Shown: positions 1 through 11,271 of the stretch, piece after piece
Layout: each line of letters begins with the position of its first letter
Position numbering within the stretch: position 1 is the stretch's first letter
Source: Cinnamomum chago
Lineage: Eukaryota > Streptophyta > Magnoliopsida > Laurales > Lauraceae
Assembly: GCA_038049695.1 (NCBI GenBank)
Contig: CP142453.1
Coordinates: forward strand, 32,964,501-33,028,500
Direction: 5' to 3'
Length of the DNA: 64,000 bases
Translations under genes and position numbers: made by a program
Notes under the pieces: model-generated
Databases searched by the model: none
Told to the model about the DNA's origin: nothing
The model's input: the letters and a program-made list of their open reading frames with translations, nothing else

Positions 1-2420
1 GGAAGGCTGAAGGAGCATTTTTTAGCCCAAAAGGCATGACGTTCCATTCATAATGGCCAAAAGGGACAGTAAAGGCGGTTTTATAACGATCATTTTCTTC
101 GACCTGTATTTGCCAAAATCCTGATTTGAGATCAAATTTTGAAAATATAAAAGCTTCATATAAACGAGTAATAAGATCTTGTTTATTAGGAATTGGATAT
201 CTAATTGATTGAAGGACTTTATTTAATGGTTTATAATTGATGACGAGGCGAGGAGCCCCTCGTTCCTTTTCAGGAGCATTTTCAACATAAAAGGCTGCAC
301 AACTCCAAGGAGAATGTGATTTGCGGATTAATTTCTTTTGAAGTAAATCTTTAATTTCTTTATCACATAAGTCTAAGAGTCTAGGACTCATTTGAGATGG
401 TCTTGCTTTAGTAGGAATATCTCTTTCATTAAAAGTAGAAATATATGGTAAGGATACTAGATGCTTTTTTCGATGCCAAAAGGCAGAAGGTATTTCAGAA
501 CAACATTCATTTATTAGAGAGGTTTGAAAATTATTAATTTTATTTTCAGATGAATTTGATTTTAATTGATCTTCAATTCGACAGAGATAAATGTCATTTT
601 TAAGATTTTCAATATATTTTTCTTTATTAGATATGAGTAGATTTATTTGATTGATTTTTCCAATATTTGAAAGTATAGAAACAGGTTGAAAATTAAGATT
701 AGAAATTTTTTCAAAAGAGTTTTCTTCAATAAATTGTTTGAGAGTAATAGCATTAATGATGAATTTGTCTTGAGCACTTAATACATTTATTGAGGAATAG
801 GAAGGATGTAATTCATTATGTTCTTCATGATCAGAGATGTTTTCTTCGAGATGAGTTTGTAAAATTGATGTTTTCGAGGTAGAGTCTGTAGAGAAGGATT
901 TGTTTATAGAAGTTGTATTTAATGTATTTAATGTAGTAGTTGACTCTTTAGGAACTAAATTGAGAGTAGGTTGCGGGAAACTAGTTTTTAAAGAATTATT
1001 TATTTCTTTATGTTTTATAGTTTCTAAAGGGGGGTGAACCGATTCAACTTTACCTTTCTCGGTTTCCCATGTTTGTGTGGATTTATTAATAGTCATCATT
1101 ACAGTTCCTTTTTTATTTATTTTTGACGAAAGCCAATCAAAGAAAGGGATATTTCGCCTTTCTTGATTCATTTGTTCATACCATAAGTCTTTGACTTGAG
1201 ATCTCTCAAATTTAGAGAATTTGGTAAAAAACCATTTTGTTTTTGGATGTTTTAATAAATCTTGTTGAAGGAATTGTTTATCAATTTTGAAATCATGTAT
1301 TACTTCATTAGATTCATGAATTAAGGAAATTGTATTAATTGATGCATTAAAATCGGATTCAGTTAATTTTACTGATTGTATATCTTCATCTTTTGCGCCT
1401 GAATAAACAGGGAAAGCTATGCCTGTAGGATGTATTGGGGGTGATGTGGGAATAGATGTTTGATGAAAATTAGAAGAGGCTGATTTATAAGATCCAGCGT
1501 CTGAAGGGATTGATCTTTTTGTGGATGAAAAGTGTGATCTTGGTGTATTGGCAAAATTTATTGTTACTTTTCCAGATGGATGTTCTGTAATAGATTCAAC
1601 ATCTTCATTAATTAAAGGGGTGATTTGTTGAGCTTCATCAAGCTCCCATTTTCCAGAAAGATTTACATCTTCCCATGTGATGAGTTTGGGGGTGGTGACT
1701 TTATTTCGAAAATTTGTAAGGAATAAGGTGGTTACTCCTTTGATTTGAGATGAATATGCTATTTCAGGGACAATTGTATTCATTGCTTTATAATAAATTC
1801 TGTATACTATTGCAACATTTTGAGATTGAGGTTTCATATTGAATCCTTTTGTATGTATTCCTAGAGTGATGGCTTCATGAGCACCGGGATCACTGAGTGA
1901 TACGGTGTAATTGGGAAAACAATTAAAAAAGGCAGGGCCGTCATGAAGACTGGCTTCTACCATCCCTATTAGGGAATCTCTGAATGAATTATGTCTTCTA
2001 TCTCGAACATATGCGAGACAGGATGTATTCAAACCAAGTCTGGTTAATGGCTTTATTGCAACTTGAACAAGTGCTATATGCATGTATTTGTATTTTGATT
2101 TATGGATTTCAATTTTTTCTGCAGGAATGACCTGTAGATTTTCTTCATTTTGCTGTATTGAGAGGGTTTCTTCAACCGTCTTTATTACATAATTTGATTT
2201 TTGTATGAAAGATCCTTCTTTATAAATTTCTTTTAAAGAGACTTTAGGTATTGTCCAATCTTGGATTGATTTTTTTTAAATCATCAAAACTTATTTCTTC
2301 AAGATTTTTAATTGAAATTTTATTGATTATTGGCATGATGGATGATGATGCAGAAGAAGAATTAGAAGCTGTGTTAGAAGATGAATTTCTTCCGAATGAT
2401 CTAAAAATTCCAGACATCAT
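1..2420 (-). pseudogene. ORF1-B polyprotein (movement protein to RT), partial, frameshifted
   Basis: This is the 5' part of component-B ORF1, with its tandem ATG-ATG start at 2420-2415, the movement-protein domain, the B-specific linker and the start of RT. The window edge cuts it within the RT segment that reads VMPFGLKNAP. Compared with every other copy, the T-run at 2270-2277 has one extra base, which shifts the frame at about codon 48, ahead of the movement-protein core; downstream of that the original frame stays open to the edge. The copy carries the KDLWYEQ and GTVMMT variants that are also found in the component-A copy at 31799-35665. The early frameshift makes it a pseudogene as it stands, unless the extra T is a sequencing error in a homopolymer. 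Confidence 0.88.
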
Positions 2421-3654
2421 TAATTAATTATAATCACTAATCAGAATGATTGGTGGCCTGTCAACGATTTACGCCACAAAGCCCTAAACGCTCTCCTGGC
2501 TAACGGGCAACAAAGGCGACGCGACAAGGGGGCCTCGGACCCAAATCACTCCTTTTAGCAACAACAACCAATTAACTCTATCTAGTCAAGTTAGATCAAA
2601 ATTCAGAAATGCAGCTACCTAACATAGATTCGATTCTACTATGCAAACAACAAACAAATAACCAAAGAAGGAAAGAGACATGATGCATGCAAAATTTTGC
2701 AAATAAATTGAAATAATTGAAAGCTTAAAGAGCTATCAAAATGGATAAAGGAATTGATACTTCATTGATAAAATATTTCTTACAATAAGAGAAGACTGGG
2801 ATGGCTCTGATACCAATTCGACGAGACCGGGACCGAACCAGTAAACTCTAAGTAAGACTGAATTGAAAGAAGGGAAAGAAAGCGGAAAATTTACAAGTGT
2901 AAGTATTTGATGATGTGAGACAAGGGCTCACAAACCCTATTTATAGACCTTCATACTGAATTACATTTGAAATGTATTTGAAATCCGCAATGGGATAAGA
3001 TGTATACGTCATTTGCACTGTATCACTGTTGCATATAATATGCATTACTGTTGCTGCTGCATGAGTGAGATGACTTTATTGCTGACGGACGTCATTGAAT
3101 TTGCTGCTGCATGCGTCTGACAGTCGGCGGAGAAATTATCGCTGTATTTGCTGCAGGGGGCAGGATATACTGTATGCTCAGCTGACGCGGCGGAGACTGC
3201 AGGCACTTGAGACTGAATTGTTGACTTTAAATTCCTTAATACTTTATTTGAAATAGTAGTCTAGGGATTACTTTAAGAAGAATAGTAATCCATAGCTCAC
3301 AAATGTGGACTTTTGGAATTTTTTATACTTTTTTCAAATGAAAGCATTCGAAAGAACTTTATATGAGTGAGGCACATGAAAATGACATGTGTTGTTTATA
3401 AAAGCATGATGGTGACAAGAATTTAAAGCTTGACTTCATGGAGGCTACGCATGGATGAATGAGATAATGAAGCTTCATTATTTGCAGGACACATGGCAGC
3501 ATGGGGAGAGCTGTGCTGACTTTGGGGACTGCATTGAAAATTGCATTCGGACATCTGTATAGCTGAATTAATTCTGCATGGAGGTGGATGAAGGCTGTAT
3601 TCGATGGCGAGATCTGCATTGAAATTTGCATGATATTGCTGCATGTGCTGGATT
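2421..3654 (-). promoter_or_regulatory. A-type intergenic region: 3' UTR, promoter, primer site, leader
   Basis: This gene-free stretch lies between ORF2-A (ends 3655) and ORF1-B (starts 2420). The TATA box TATAAATA is at 2945-2938 on the minus strand, so transcription should start near 2914-2911. A TGACG element (TGACGTATACA, 3011-3001) lies about 55 bp upstream of the TATA box, and a facing pair TGACG-GA-CGTCA lies at 3083-3094; both resemble as-1 type bZIP sites of caulimovirid promoters. The primer site is at 2802-2815 and the roughly 380-nt leader after it carries short upstream ORFs and a GC-rich segment just before the ATG. The distal half is rich in TGCTGCATG and CAG words. Confidence 0.8.
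2802..2815 (-). other. Primer-binding site, initiator tRNA-Met
   Basis: On the minus strand it reads TGGTATCAGAGCCA, complementary over 14 nt to the 3' end of plant initiator tRNA-Met. It is where minus-strand DNA synthesis starts and it lies about 100 nt downstream of the predicted transcription start. Confidence 0.92.
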
Positions 3655-4800
3655 TTAATCATTTATGAGGTAGTAATCTGGTGGTTGTGGACTGGGGGTC
3701 CATACTCCATAATCATTTTCTCTTTGGAAGAGCTTGATAAGCTGTCTCTTTGTTCTTTCAGTAATATGAAGAGACGATGCATTTTGAAATGTTTCTAGAA
3801 TTTCATCAAGAACTGTATGGCCAGCTCGAAAGGGATCATAATAAACAAATGTATCTTCTGCAAGATCTTCATCAATGCAGACGACGCGACGACCATCGCT
3901 CCAGATTCCCTTAAAAGTACGAGCAAATTCGAAATGTCTTTTGAGATTGATGAATCTTTGATTTTGATCAGCTTGAATATTGTAGAATTGTAGACGCTCC
4001 AGGCTGTAACTGAGATCTGCAGCATCTGAGGATTCAAATTGTTCTGCTTGATTCCAATTGCGATCAGGAAGATGTTCATAATCATTGATTAGAAGGCTGT
4101 ATTTCTGACAGAATAAATCTCCGTCTTCATAATTCATAAGGATCCATAATTGATATGGTTGATAAAACCGGAATTCATCTCTTTCTCCAAGAGTGGAAGA
4201 GATTGTCATGAGAAGATTGCGCTTGGTGATGCCAAGGCAACTGAGAGCATATTTGACAATTGCAGGCAACTGTCGATGAATTGCTAAATTGTCTCTGTCG
4301 AGAATGAATCGATGAACTAGACCTTGTTCAATATAAGAAATATCAAATTCATCAGCGGGCAGGAACATCTTTGGAAAACCAGTGGCCCAGCTGAGATAGG
4401 ATGCTTGATTAATTAGTCGCTCCATGATCTGACAAGAGAGAGTTTCCTCTCTAATTCTTGCAGATAAATCGTCCGGAAGAAGAGTATTAACCCTTTCCAG
4501 GATTTGGTTTCTGTATTCAATTGGAGGGAGGGGTGACGATGCACATTGCTGTTCAAGCATTTGAATTTTTGATTCTAAATATTTGATATGATTTGACAAA
4601 TCAGAGAGGTGCTTTCGCATTAGAAAATTACGTTGGCCAGTAAGGCATGCACTCCAAATGTTATCAATAAGGGTTTGAGAAGCAGCAGAGGGTGCTGGAT
4701 AGAAGGATGGAAAAGGTATTTGAAAGGGTAGTTCTTCATTAACAGGAACAGAGGCTTTATCTGAATCTATGGGTTGTTTGCCTTTATCCTTAGAAGACAT
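3655..4800 (-). CDS. ORF2-A, unknown protein of component A (381 aa)
   Basis: This is an intact copy. It starts 96 nt downstream of the ORF1-A stop and ends with ATAAATGATTAA, the start of a small overlapping frame. Domain notes are given under the copy at 54833-55978. It differs from that copy at one position near residue 239 (YSLLINDY here, YSLPINDY there). The function is not recognised. Confidence 0.85.
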   Translation of the reverse strand: MSSKDKGKQPIDSDKASVPVNEELPFQIPFPSFYPAPSAASQTLIDNIWSACLTGQRNFLMRKHLSDLSNHIKYLESKIQMLEQQCASSPLPPIEYRNQILERVNTLLPDDLSARIREETLSCQIMERLINQASYLSWATGFPKMFLPADEFDISYIEQGLVHRFILDRDNLAIHRQLPAIVKYALSCLGITKRNLLMTISSTLGERDEFRFYQPYQLWILMNYEDGDLFCQKYSLLINDYEHLPDRNWNQAEQFESSDAADLSYSLERLQFYNIQADQNQRFINLKRHFEFARTFKGIWSDGRRVVCIDEDLAEDTFVYYDPFRAGHTVLDEILETFQNASSLHITERTKRQLIKLFQRENDYGVWTPSPQPPDYYLIND

Positions 4801-4896
4801 GACTGGTTCCCTAAGGGAAGAAAATGGAAATTAGTTATAAAAATCTGTAGTGATGCAATAAAAAACTGTATTTTGGAAATATGGAGATGTATGCAA

Positions 4897-7560
4897 TTAA
4901 GTATTAATTCCATTTATTCTACCAAGCCGTGGGCTTTCTATGAATTCAAATTTGATAGGCTTATCATCAATTGATGTATGAATTCCATCGGTATTTACAG
5001 AAAATGGCTGAATTTTTAATAAGAAGGGTGTCCCTAAAATGACATCATTCGTTAATGTTTTTGTTACAGCAAAGGAAGTTTGAATGCATTTTCCATTTTT
5101 ACAGATATGGGCATTTGGAATCTTATAATTGACTATTATATTCTTTCCATTTGCTGTGCCAATGGTGTAATTTTTTATTTTTTCAAAATACTTTGTTGGA
5201 ATTAATCCTTCACGGATGCAATTTACATCTGCTCCACTGTCAATTAAACAGTCAACAGATAAATTAAATTCTTTGATTTTTAGAGTGACAGTAGTATACC
5301 ATTTATGATAATGATATTTAGTGATGGAATTTACGAATTCTTGAATTTCTTCATCAAATTCTTTTTCTAAATTAGAATCTTCTTGATTATTTGAGCTAAA
5401 TTCTTTACCTAATTCAAGGATTTCAATTCTTGTTTTTAATTTAGCAATTTCTTTAGTTGCTTCTTCTTTTAAGTTTGCAATTTCATGTTTTGTTTCATTA
5501 ACTTCATTATGGAGATCTTGAAGGGTTAAAGGTTTTGAAGAGCTTGGTTTTTGGGAAAGAATATCTTTCATGGAAAGTGATTGAAAATCTTTATGTTTCT
5601 TTGAGGTTTTGTCAGTAGATTTATCTTCAAGCATTTTTCTATAATATTTTTTCTTTTCTTCTTCAGAGGTTATGTTTTCTATTAATTCCAGAAGTAATTC
5701 ATCTTGAGCATTTAAAACATTAATTGAGAAATAAGAAGATGAGGAGGAAGAATCATAAGAACTATCTTCGCTTTCGCAGCATATACAAATATCTTTATTA
5801 TTTTCGGAATTATGAGAATGATAATCTAATTCATTGATTTTCTTTTTTGAATCTTTATTAAAACAGTTATTTGCAAAATGTCCTTCTTTGCCGCATTTAT
5901 AGCATGTGTAATCAGATTTATTAGTTTTATGATTTGGGGACGATCTGGATTTTCTCCTCTTTGAATTGTGTTTTTCATGTTTTCCTTTTGTATATTTTTT
6001 GTGATTTTTATAGGATCGATATGATTTTTCATGATATCGTTTCTTTTTAGACCGATGTTTAGGTTGATAAATTCGATTGGATGGATTTTGTAGGGGTTCA
6101 TAGCCAAATTGATAGCAAAAATCCCCTAATTCTTGTTTACCAATTTTCTTTTGTTTATGTAAATCGGCTTTAATTTTCATATCACTGCAAATAGACATAC
6201 CAACACGTGAAATTTTTTGAATTAAATCACCATATGTATAGTTAGCATAATTTAATCTTCCATTATTTTGTTCTCGTAGAACAGTTTTTACTTTTTCTGC
6301 AAAATGAGTTGGAAGGCCAGAAATAAATTTTTCTTTCCAGAAATCTTCATTAGAATTGAATAATTGAAAAACAAGGGATAAAAAGACATCTTTATACCAT
6401 CTGAAATCAGATAAAGTTCGACATCGAAGATTGATTAATTGTTCTCTGTATTTTTCAATTTGATCACTAACATTTCCAGAAAAATTGATTAAAATATTAT
6501 GAATTAGTGTTTCAACAGCATTAGAAATTGGCTGATTATTGGTATTAATAATGGGTTTACCTTCTTCAGTTAGTTTGACTGAATTTAGGATACTAGTTTT
6601 TTGGATTGAGGTTAGATAATATTCCCACCAGCCATGAAGTTGGCCAGTAAATCCAATTATTATTGATTTAATGATTTCAGCTTGTGTATTGCCATAGATC
6701 ATGCCTGCATTTGTATATAGTATCATATTGCGCAGAATATTAAGAATTCCATATTCAGTAAGTCCATCAATATTCCATTCGACTAATGAACTACCATCAT
6801 ATTTACAATTTGCTATATCAGGAATTTCTTCAAATTGGAGATTCATTGGAGTGGGTCTACTGTAATAATTTTTTGTTTTTGATGTATGAGTTTTAGGATT
6901 GAAAATTCTATTAATTTCAGGGATACATTGATCGTCAGAGTCATCTGTTGAAGTGTCAGTATGAGTGTCTGAAGACATTTGAATTGATGTTCCTTCAATG
7001 ACTGCATTAATTGAGGAGCCTTCATTTATTGATTTACCTTTGTCTAAAGGATTGATTCTTAAAGAAATGTCATTTTGAAAGTCAGCAGGGAGTTTTAATG
7101 GCCTTTTGTCTAAAGTCAATTTTGTAATAAATTCTGAACATAATGAAGGGACATCTCTGGATATTTTATACGGAGCTGAAGAAGTTGATTCGTGTTGAGA
7201 TATAGTATTTTCAATTCTTTGAGTTTGTGAACCAATAGTCTGTAAATAGAGATTTGTAAAGTTACTTTGTTCAACTAGATGAGATATATGTTCAACAGTA
7301 AGGAGTTTAGAAGTTGGCAGAGCATTTTTAAATGGAGTGGCAGTGATTTCTTTATGCCTTATAGTTTCTAAAGGAGGGTGAACCGATTCAACTTTACCTT
7401 TCTCGGTTTCCCATGTTTGTGTGGATTTATTAATAGTCATCATTATAGTTCCTTTTTTATTTATTTTTGACGAAAGCCAATCAAAGAAAGGGATATTTCG
7501 CCTTTCTTGATTCATTTGTTCATACCATAAGTCTTTGACTTGAGATCTCTCAAATTTAGA
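4897..7560 (-). pseudogene. ORF1-A polyprotein, 5'-truncated (coat, zinc knuckle, protease)
   Basis: This is an open reading frame for the C-terminal ~887 residues of ORF1-A. It enters at KFERSQVKDLWYEQ and runs through the coat region (HGWWEYYL), the knuckle CYKCGKEGHFANNC, the coiled coil and the protease motif DSGADVNC to the normal C-terminus RINGINT. The movement-protein domain and start codon are missing because the block breaks at 7560 and inverts. It has no internal stop. Distinctive residues are KTVLREQ (KNVLREQ elsewhere) and the basic stretch KRRKSRSSP, shared with the copy at 47977-51818. An internal Met at 7515 could be used, but nothing suggests that it is. Confidence 0.9.
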
Positions 7561-7573
7561 TATACAATCATCA

Positions 7574-9229
7574 ATTGAAGAAAACTCTTTTGAAAAAATT
7601 TCTAATCTTAATTTTCAACCTGTTTCTATACTTTCAAATATTGGAAAAATCAATCAAATAAATCTACTCATATCTAATAAAGAAAAATATATTGAAAATC
7701 TTAAAAATGACATTTATCTCTGTCGAATTGAAGATCAATTAAAATCAAATTCATCTGAAAATAAAATTAATAATTTTCAAACCTCTCTAATAAATGAATG
7801 TTGTTCTGAAATACCTTCTGCCTTTTGGCATCGAAAAAAGCATCTAGTATCCTTACCATATATTTCTACTTTTAATGAAAGAGATATTCCTACTAAAGCA
7901 AGACCATCTCAAATGAGTCCTAGACTCTTAGACTTATGTGATAAAGAAATTAAAGATTTACTTCAAAAGAAATTAATCCGCAAATCACATTCTCCTTGGA
8001 GTTGTGCAGCCTTTTATGTTGAAAATGCTCCTGAAAAGGAACGAGGGGCTCCTCGCCTCGTCATCAATTATAAACCATTAAATAAAGTCCTTCAATCAAT
8101 TAGATATCCAATTCCTAATAAACAAGATCTTATTACTCGTTTATATGAAGCTTTTATATTTTCAAAATTTGATCTCAAATCAGGATTTTGGCAAATACAG
8201 GTCGAAGAAAATGATCGTTATAAAACCGCCTTTACTGTCCCTTTTGGCCATTATGAATGGAACGTCATGCCTTTTGGGCTAAAAAATGCTCCTTCAGCCT
8301 TCCAAGAAATGATGAATGAAATCTTTCACCCTTATAAAAATTTCTCAATTGTTTACATTGATGATATTTTAATTTTTTCTAAATCTATTGATGATCACTG
8401 GAAACATTTAAAGACTTTCAAATGGATCATAAAGAAAAATGGCTTAGTCCTTTCTCAAAGAAAAATAAAACTTTTTCAAACAGAAATACAATTTCTTGGC
8501 TATAAAATATCAAACAAAATGATAACTCCTGTTGAAAGAGTAATCAAATTTGCTGACAATTTCCCTGATGAAATCACCGATAAAAAACAATTACAAAGAT
8601 TTTTAGGGTGTTTAAATTATGTCTCTGATTTTTATCAAAACCTCTCTAAAGAAAGAAATCTTTTACAAAAATGTTTAAAAAATTCGGCAGAACAATGGAC
8701 TCCTCAACATACAGAAGCAATACAAAAAATAAAACAAAAAGTGAAAACATTACCATGCTTAAATATTTCAAATCCAGATTTATTTAAAATAATCCAAACA
8801 GATGCTTCAGAAATAGGATTTGGTGGAATCCTACTTCAAAGATCCGCACAATCAAAGGAACAAATTATTAGATTTTATTCTGGCACTTGGAATACTACTC
8901 AACAAAATTACTCTACAATAAAGAAAGAAGTCCTTGCCATAGTCTCATGCATACTCAAATTTCAAAGTGATATTTTGAATCAAAAATTCCTCTTACGAAT
9001 TGATTGCAAATCAGCAAAAGAAGTTTTGGAAAATGATGTCAAAAACCTTGCATCAAAACAAATTTTTGCTCGTTGGCAAGCTTTACTTGCTATTTTTGAT
9101 TTTGACATTGAATATATAAAAGGTTCTTCAAATTCTCTTCCCGATTTTCTATCTCGTGAATTTTTACAGGGTAGAAACAAGGTGAAGAAAGATGCATCCA
9201 AGAGGAAAAGGAAAAAATCCAGTCATTGA
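7574..9229 (+). pseudogene. ORF1-B fragment: reverse transcriptase and RNase H
   Basis: This is the C-terminal half of ORF1-B, open from IEENSFEKIS to the normal end KRKRKKSSH. It holds the whole RT (FDLKSGFWQI, YIDDILIFS) and RNase H (QTDASEIG, RIDCKSAK, LPDFLSRE) with all catalytic acids present. The movement-protein half is absent because of the inversion at 7560/7574. The first internal Met is at 7913. Its last 38 nt overlap the start of ORF2-B in a different frame. Confidence 0.92.
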
Positions 9230-10367
9230 TACAATAAATATTCTTTCCAACAATAAATTCAATGCCTTAAATCCTTCTCCCATGCTGCAAGCACCCTATC
9301 GTTCCAATCCTTTCAAAAAATCTCAATACATAAAGATCTTTGAATATGCCCTTTTCTTCCTTGATGATAAAATCCATGCCAACCTTACAATTGATCAAAT
9401 TCTCTCAAAACTCTACAGAAAAAATTGCCATTTTGTTCCAAAAGCCCCCAATATTTCTCACAAGTACTATGAAGCTATTCTAATTCAGCCAAAAAGTGCT
9501 ATCATCACTCATGAAGATAGAGATGGAGAACATGCCTTTTCAAAAATAAAGATTATGCATATTCATACAATCACTGATTGGGCCGACAATCTATTCTCAC
9601 CAAAAACTGTCACCAATCCCAATGGGAGTTCTTGGCCCTATGACTACTATGACTATATGAATGCTTGGGAATATACTTTATTATATCAAAATTCAAAACG
9701 ATCTCATTCTTGGTACCTTAGCTTTTCATCCAAATGCAATCAAAATATTCCTTGTTGGTTCTGGCATAATTGGTGGCTCCGTTTTGGTGCACAATCCTGC
9801 ATCCTTCCAGAAGCTTTATTAAGCTATTATCAAGCATTTGAATCTCAATCCAGTTTTGAAATTGCTGAACCTTCATATTCTTTCTTAAAATTTATTTCTT
9901 CATCCACTATTCCATGGATTTTCCGATGGGAATATGGTAAATCCCAAGAAATGAAGCCATCATGTTTTGTTCGTATTTCTTATATTAAATGGTGGGATAA
10001 ATTTGACGTTTCTCAATTTCTCAATAAATCTCATCATTCCTCTCCTCAAGCTTCTCTTATTATACAACCCAATACCGCTATTCCTCAAATCAAGAAGCAG
10101 ATCACTCCTAATCCAAAATTATCAAAGAGCTTCAAAGATGCTGTTCATGGTACAACCTCATCTCCTGCAACTCCAATCAATACTCAGCAGCATATGGATC
10201 TTCTCAAAGAAATTCAGCGTATGCAGAATGAAATTTTATTTCTCAGAAATCCCCTTATGAATAAATACAGCGGATTCGTTCAAGAAGTATCTTCTTCTCA
10301 TGGTTCCGTCAATAAAGATGATTCTGATGCAACACTGCCACCGTCTGGAGCAGCAGATGAATTCTAA
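9192..10367 (+). CDS. ORF2-B, unknown protein of component B (391 aa)
   Basis: This is an intact copy that starts inside the end of ORF1-B (38-nt overlap, +1 frame). See 29336-30511 for the description. It has ILIQPKSAI where the other copies have ILIQSKSAI, and is otherwise the same as the 29336 copy. The function is unknown. Confidence 0.87.
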   Translation: MHPRGKGKNPVIDTINILSNNKFNALNPSPMLQAPYRSNPFKKSQYIKIFEYALFFLDDKIHANLTIDQILSKLYRKNCHFVPKAPNISHKYYEAILIQPKSAIITHEDRDGEHAFSKIKIMHIHTITDWADNLFSPKTVTNPNGSSWPYDYYDYMNAWEYTLLYQNSKRSHSWYLSFSSKCNQNIPCWFWHNWWLRFGAQSCILPEALLSYYQAFESQSSFEIAEPSYSFLKFISSSTIPWIFRWEYGKSQEMKPSCFVRISYIKWWDKFDVSQFLNKSHHSSPQASLIIQPNTAIPQIKKQITPNPKLSKSFKDAVHGTTSSPATPINTQQHMDLLKEIQRMQNEILFLRNPLMNKYSGFVQEVSSSHGSVNKDDSDATLPPSGAADEF

Positions 10368-11259
10368 AATAAAGAAATATCTGTCTACATACAGCTCTGT
10401 CAAATGCATCTCATGCAAATCTCAATGCGGATCTCGCCATCTAAATGCAGCATGCATCTACCCCCATGCTGAATTAATTCAGCCATACAGATGTCCAAAA
10501 TGCAGTTGTCAATGCAGCCAGCACAGATGCAGTTTTTTCAATGCAGCCAGCACCGGTCTCCCCATGCAGCCATGTGTCATGCAAATAATAAAGCTTCTTT
10601 ATCTCATTTATCAATTCATAGCCTCCATGAAGTCAAGCCATACATACTTGTCACCATCATGTGTTTATAAACAACACATGTCATTATCCTATGCCTCACT
10701 CACATAAAGGTCATTCGTATGCTCTCATTTTGTAGAATTATAAAAAATTCCAAAAGTCCACATTTGTGAGCTATGGATTACTATTCTTATTAAAGTATTC
10801 CATAGACCACTATTCCAAATAAAGTATTATGGAATTCGAAGTCAACATTTCAGACTCAAGTCCCTGCAGTCTCCGCAGCTTCAGCTGAGCTTACAGTATA
10901 TCCTGCACCCTGCAGCAAATACAGCGATAAATTTATCAGCCGACTGTCAGACGCATGCAGCAGCAACAGTGATAAAGTCTGTCAGCAATGAAGTCAGTAA
11001 TACAGTTCACTCATGCAGCAGCAACAGTAATGCATATTATATGCGACAGTGATACAGTACAAATGACGTATACATCTTATCCCATTGCGGATTTCAAATA
11101 CATTTCAAATGTAATTCAGTATGAAGGTCTATAAATAGGGATTGTGAGCCCTTGTCTCACATCATCAAATACTTACACTTGTAAATTTTCCGCTTTCTTT
11201 CCCTTCTTTCAATTCAGTCTTACTTAGAGTTTACTAGTTCGGTCCCGGTCTCGTCGAAT
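10368..11259 (+). promoter_or_regulatory. B-type intergenic region: 3' UTR and promoter
   Basis: The TATA box TATAAATA is at 11130-11137, with transcription expected to start near 11161-11165. It is a purely B-type version, with the long form GTCTGTCAGCAATGAAGTCA between the CAG-rich boxes where A-type copies carry TGACGGACGTCA. A TGACGTATAC element lies about 55 bp upstream of the TATA box. The region stops at the primer site; the leader that would follow is missing. Confidence 0.8.
10501..10553 (+). repeat. Imperfect ~27-bp tandem repeat in B-type 3' UTR
   Basis: Two copies follow one another, 10501-10527 and 10528-10553, each of the form TGCAGTT...CAATGCAGCCAGCAC. The same pair occurs in the other B-type intergenic regions (near 15730-15780, 30640-30700 and 40615-40670) and is absent from A-type ones. 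Confidence 0.7.
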
Positions 11260-11271
11260 TGGTATCAGAGC
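11260..11271 (+). other. Primer-binding site at block end
   Basis: TGGTATCAGAGC matches 12 nt of the complement of the initiator tRNA-Met 3' end. Here it forms the terminus of the block: the leader does not follow; instead comes filler and then inverted component B. Confidence 0.88.

Larger units (their letters stand above)
1..7560 (-). mobile_element. Endogenous pararetrovirus block 1 (A then B, minus)
   Basis: Read on the minus strand this block holds the 3' part of ORF1-A, ORF2-A, an A-type intergenic region with promoter and primer site, the leader, and the 5' two-thirds of ORF1-B, which leaves the window at base 1 inside the RT domain. It is a head-to-tail A-to-B join without any break in the shared region. 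The right end at 7560 is an inversion: the sequence leaves the ORF1-A reading, passes through a 13-nt filler (7561-7573) and continues as plus-strand component B. Confidence 0.93.
7574..11271 (+). mobile_element. Endogenous pararetrovirus block 2 (component B, plus)
   Basis: This is the 3' two-thirds of component B: the rest of ORF1-B, ORF2-B, a B-type intergenic region and its promoter, ending exactly in the tRNA primer site (TGGTATCAGAGC, 11260-11271). The left end is an inverted join with a 13-nt filler at 7561-7573. The right end is followed by an 18-nt filler (11272-11289) and another inverted block. Confidence 0.93.

Noticed and set aside
2802-2815. Possible tRNA-Met gene
   Set aside because: Only the 3' end complement is present, with no cloverleaf; it is a primer site.
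4774-4974. 66-codon frame opposite the ORF1-A/ORF2-A gap
   Set aside because: It is antisense to the ORF1-A end and the intercistronic gap, with no initiation context and no known motif.
9000-9201. 73-codon antisense frame repeated in every RNase H region
   Set aside because: It is the reverse strand of conserved RNase H codons and recurs only because the sense gene recurs.
10300-11000. CRISPR-like or satellite array from repeated CAG/TGCTG words
   Set aside because: The repeats are short, irregular and part of the viral 3' UTR, with no uniform repeat-spacer structure.
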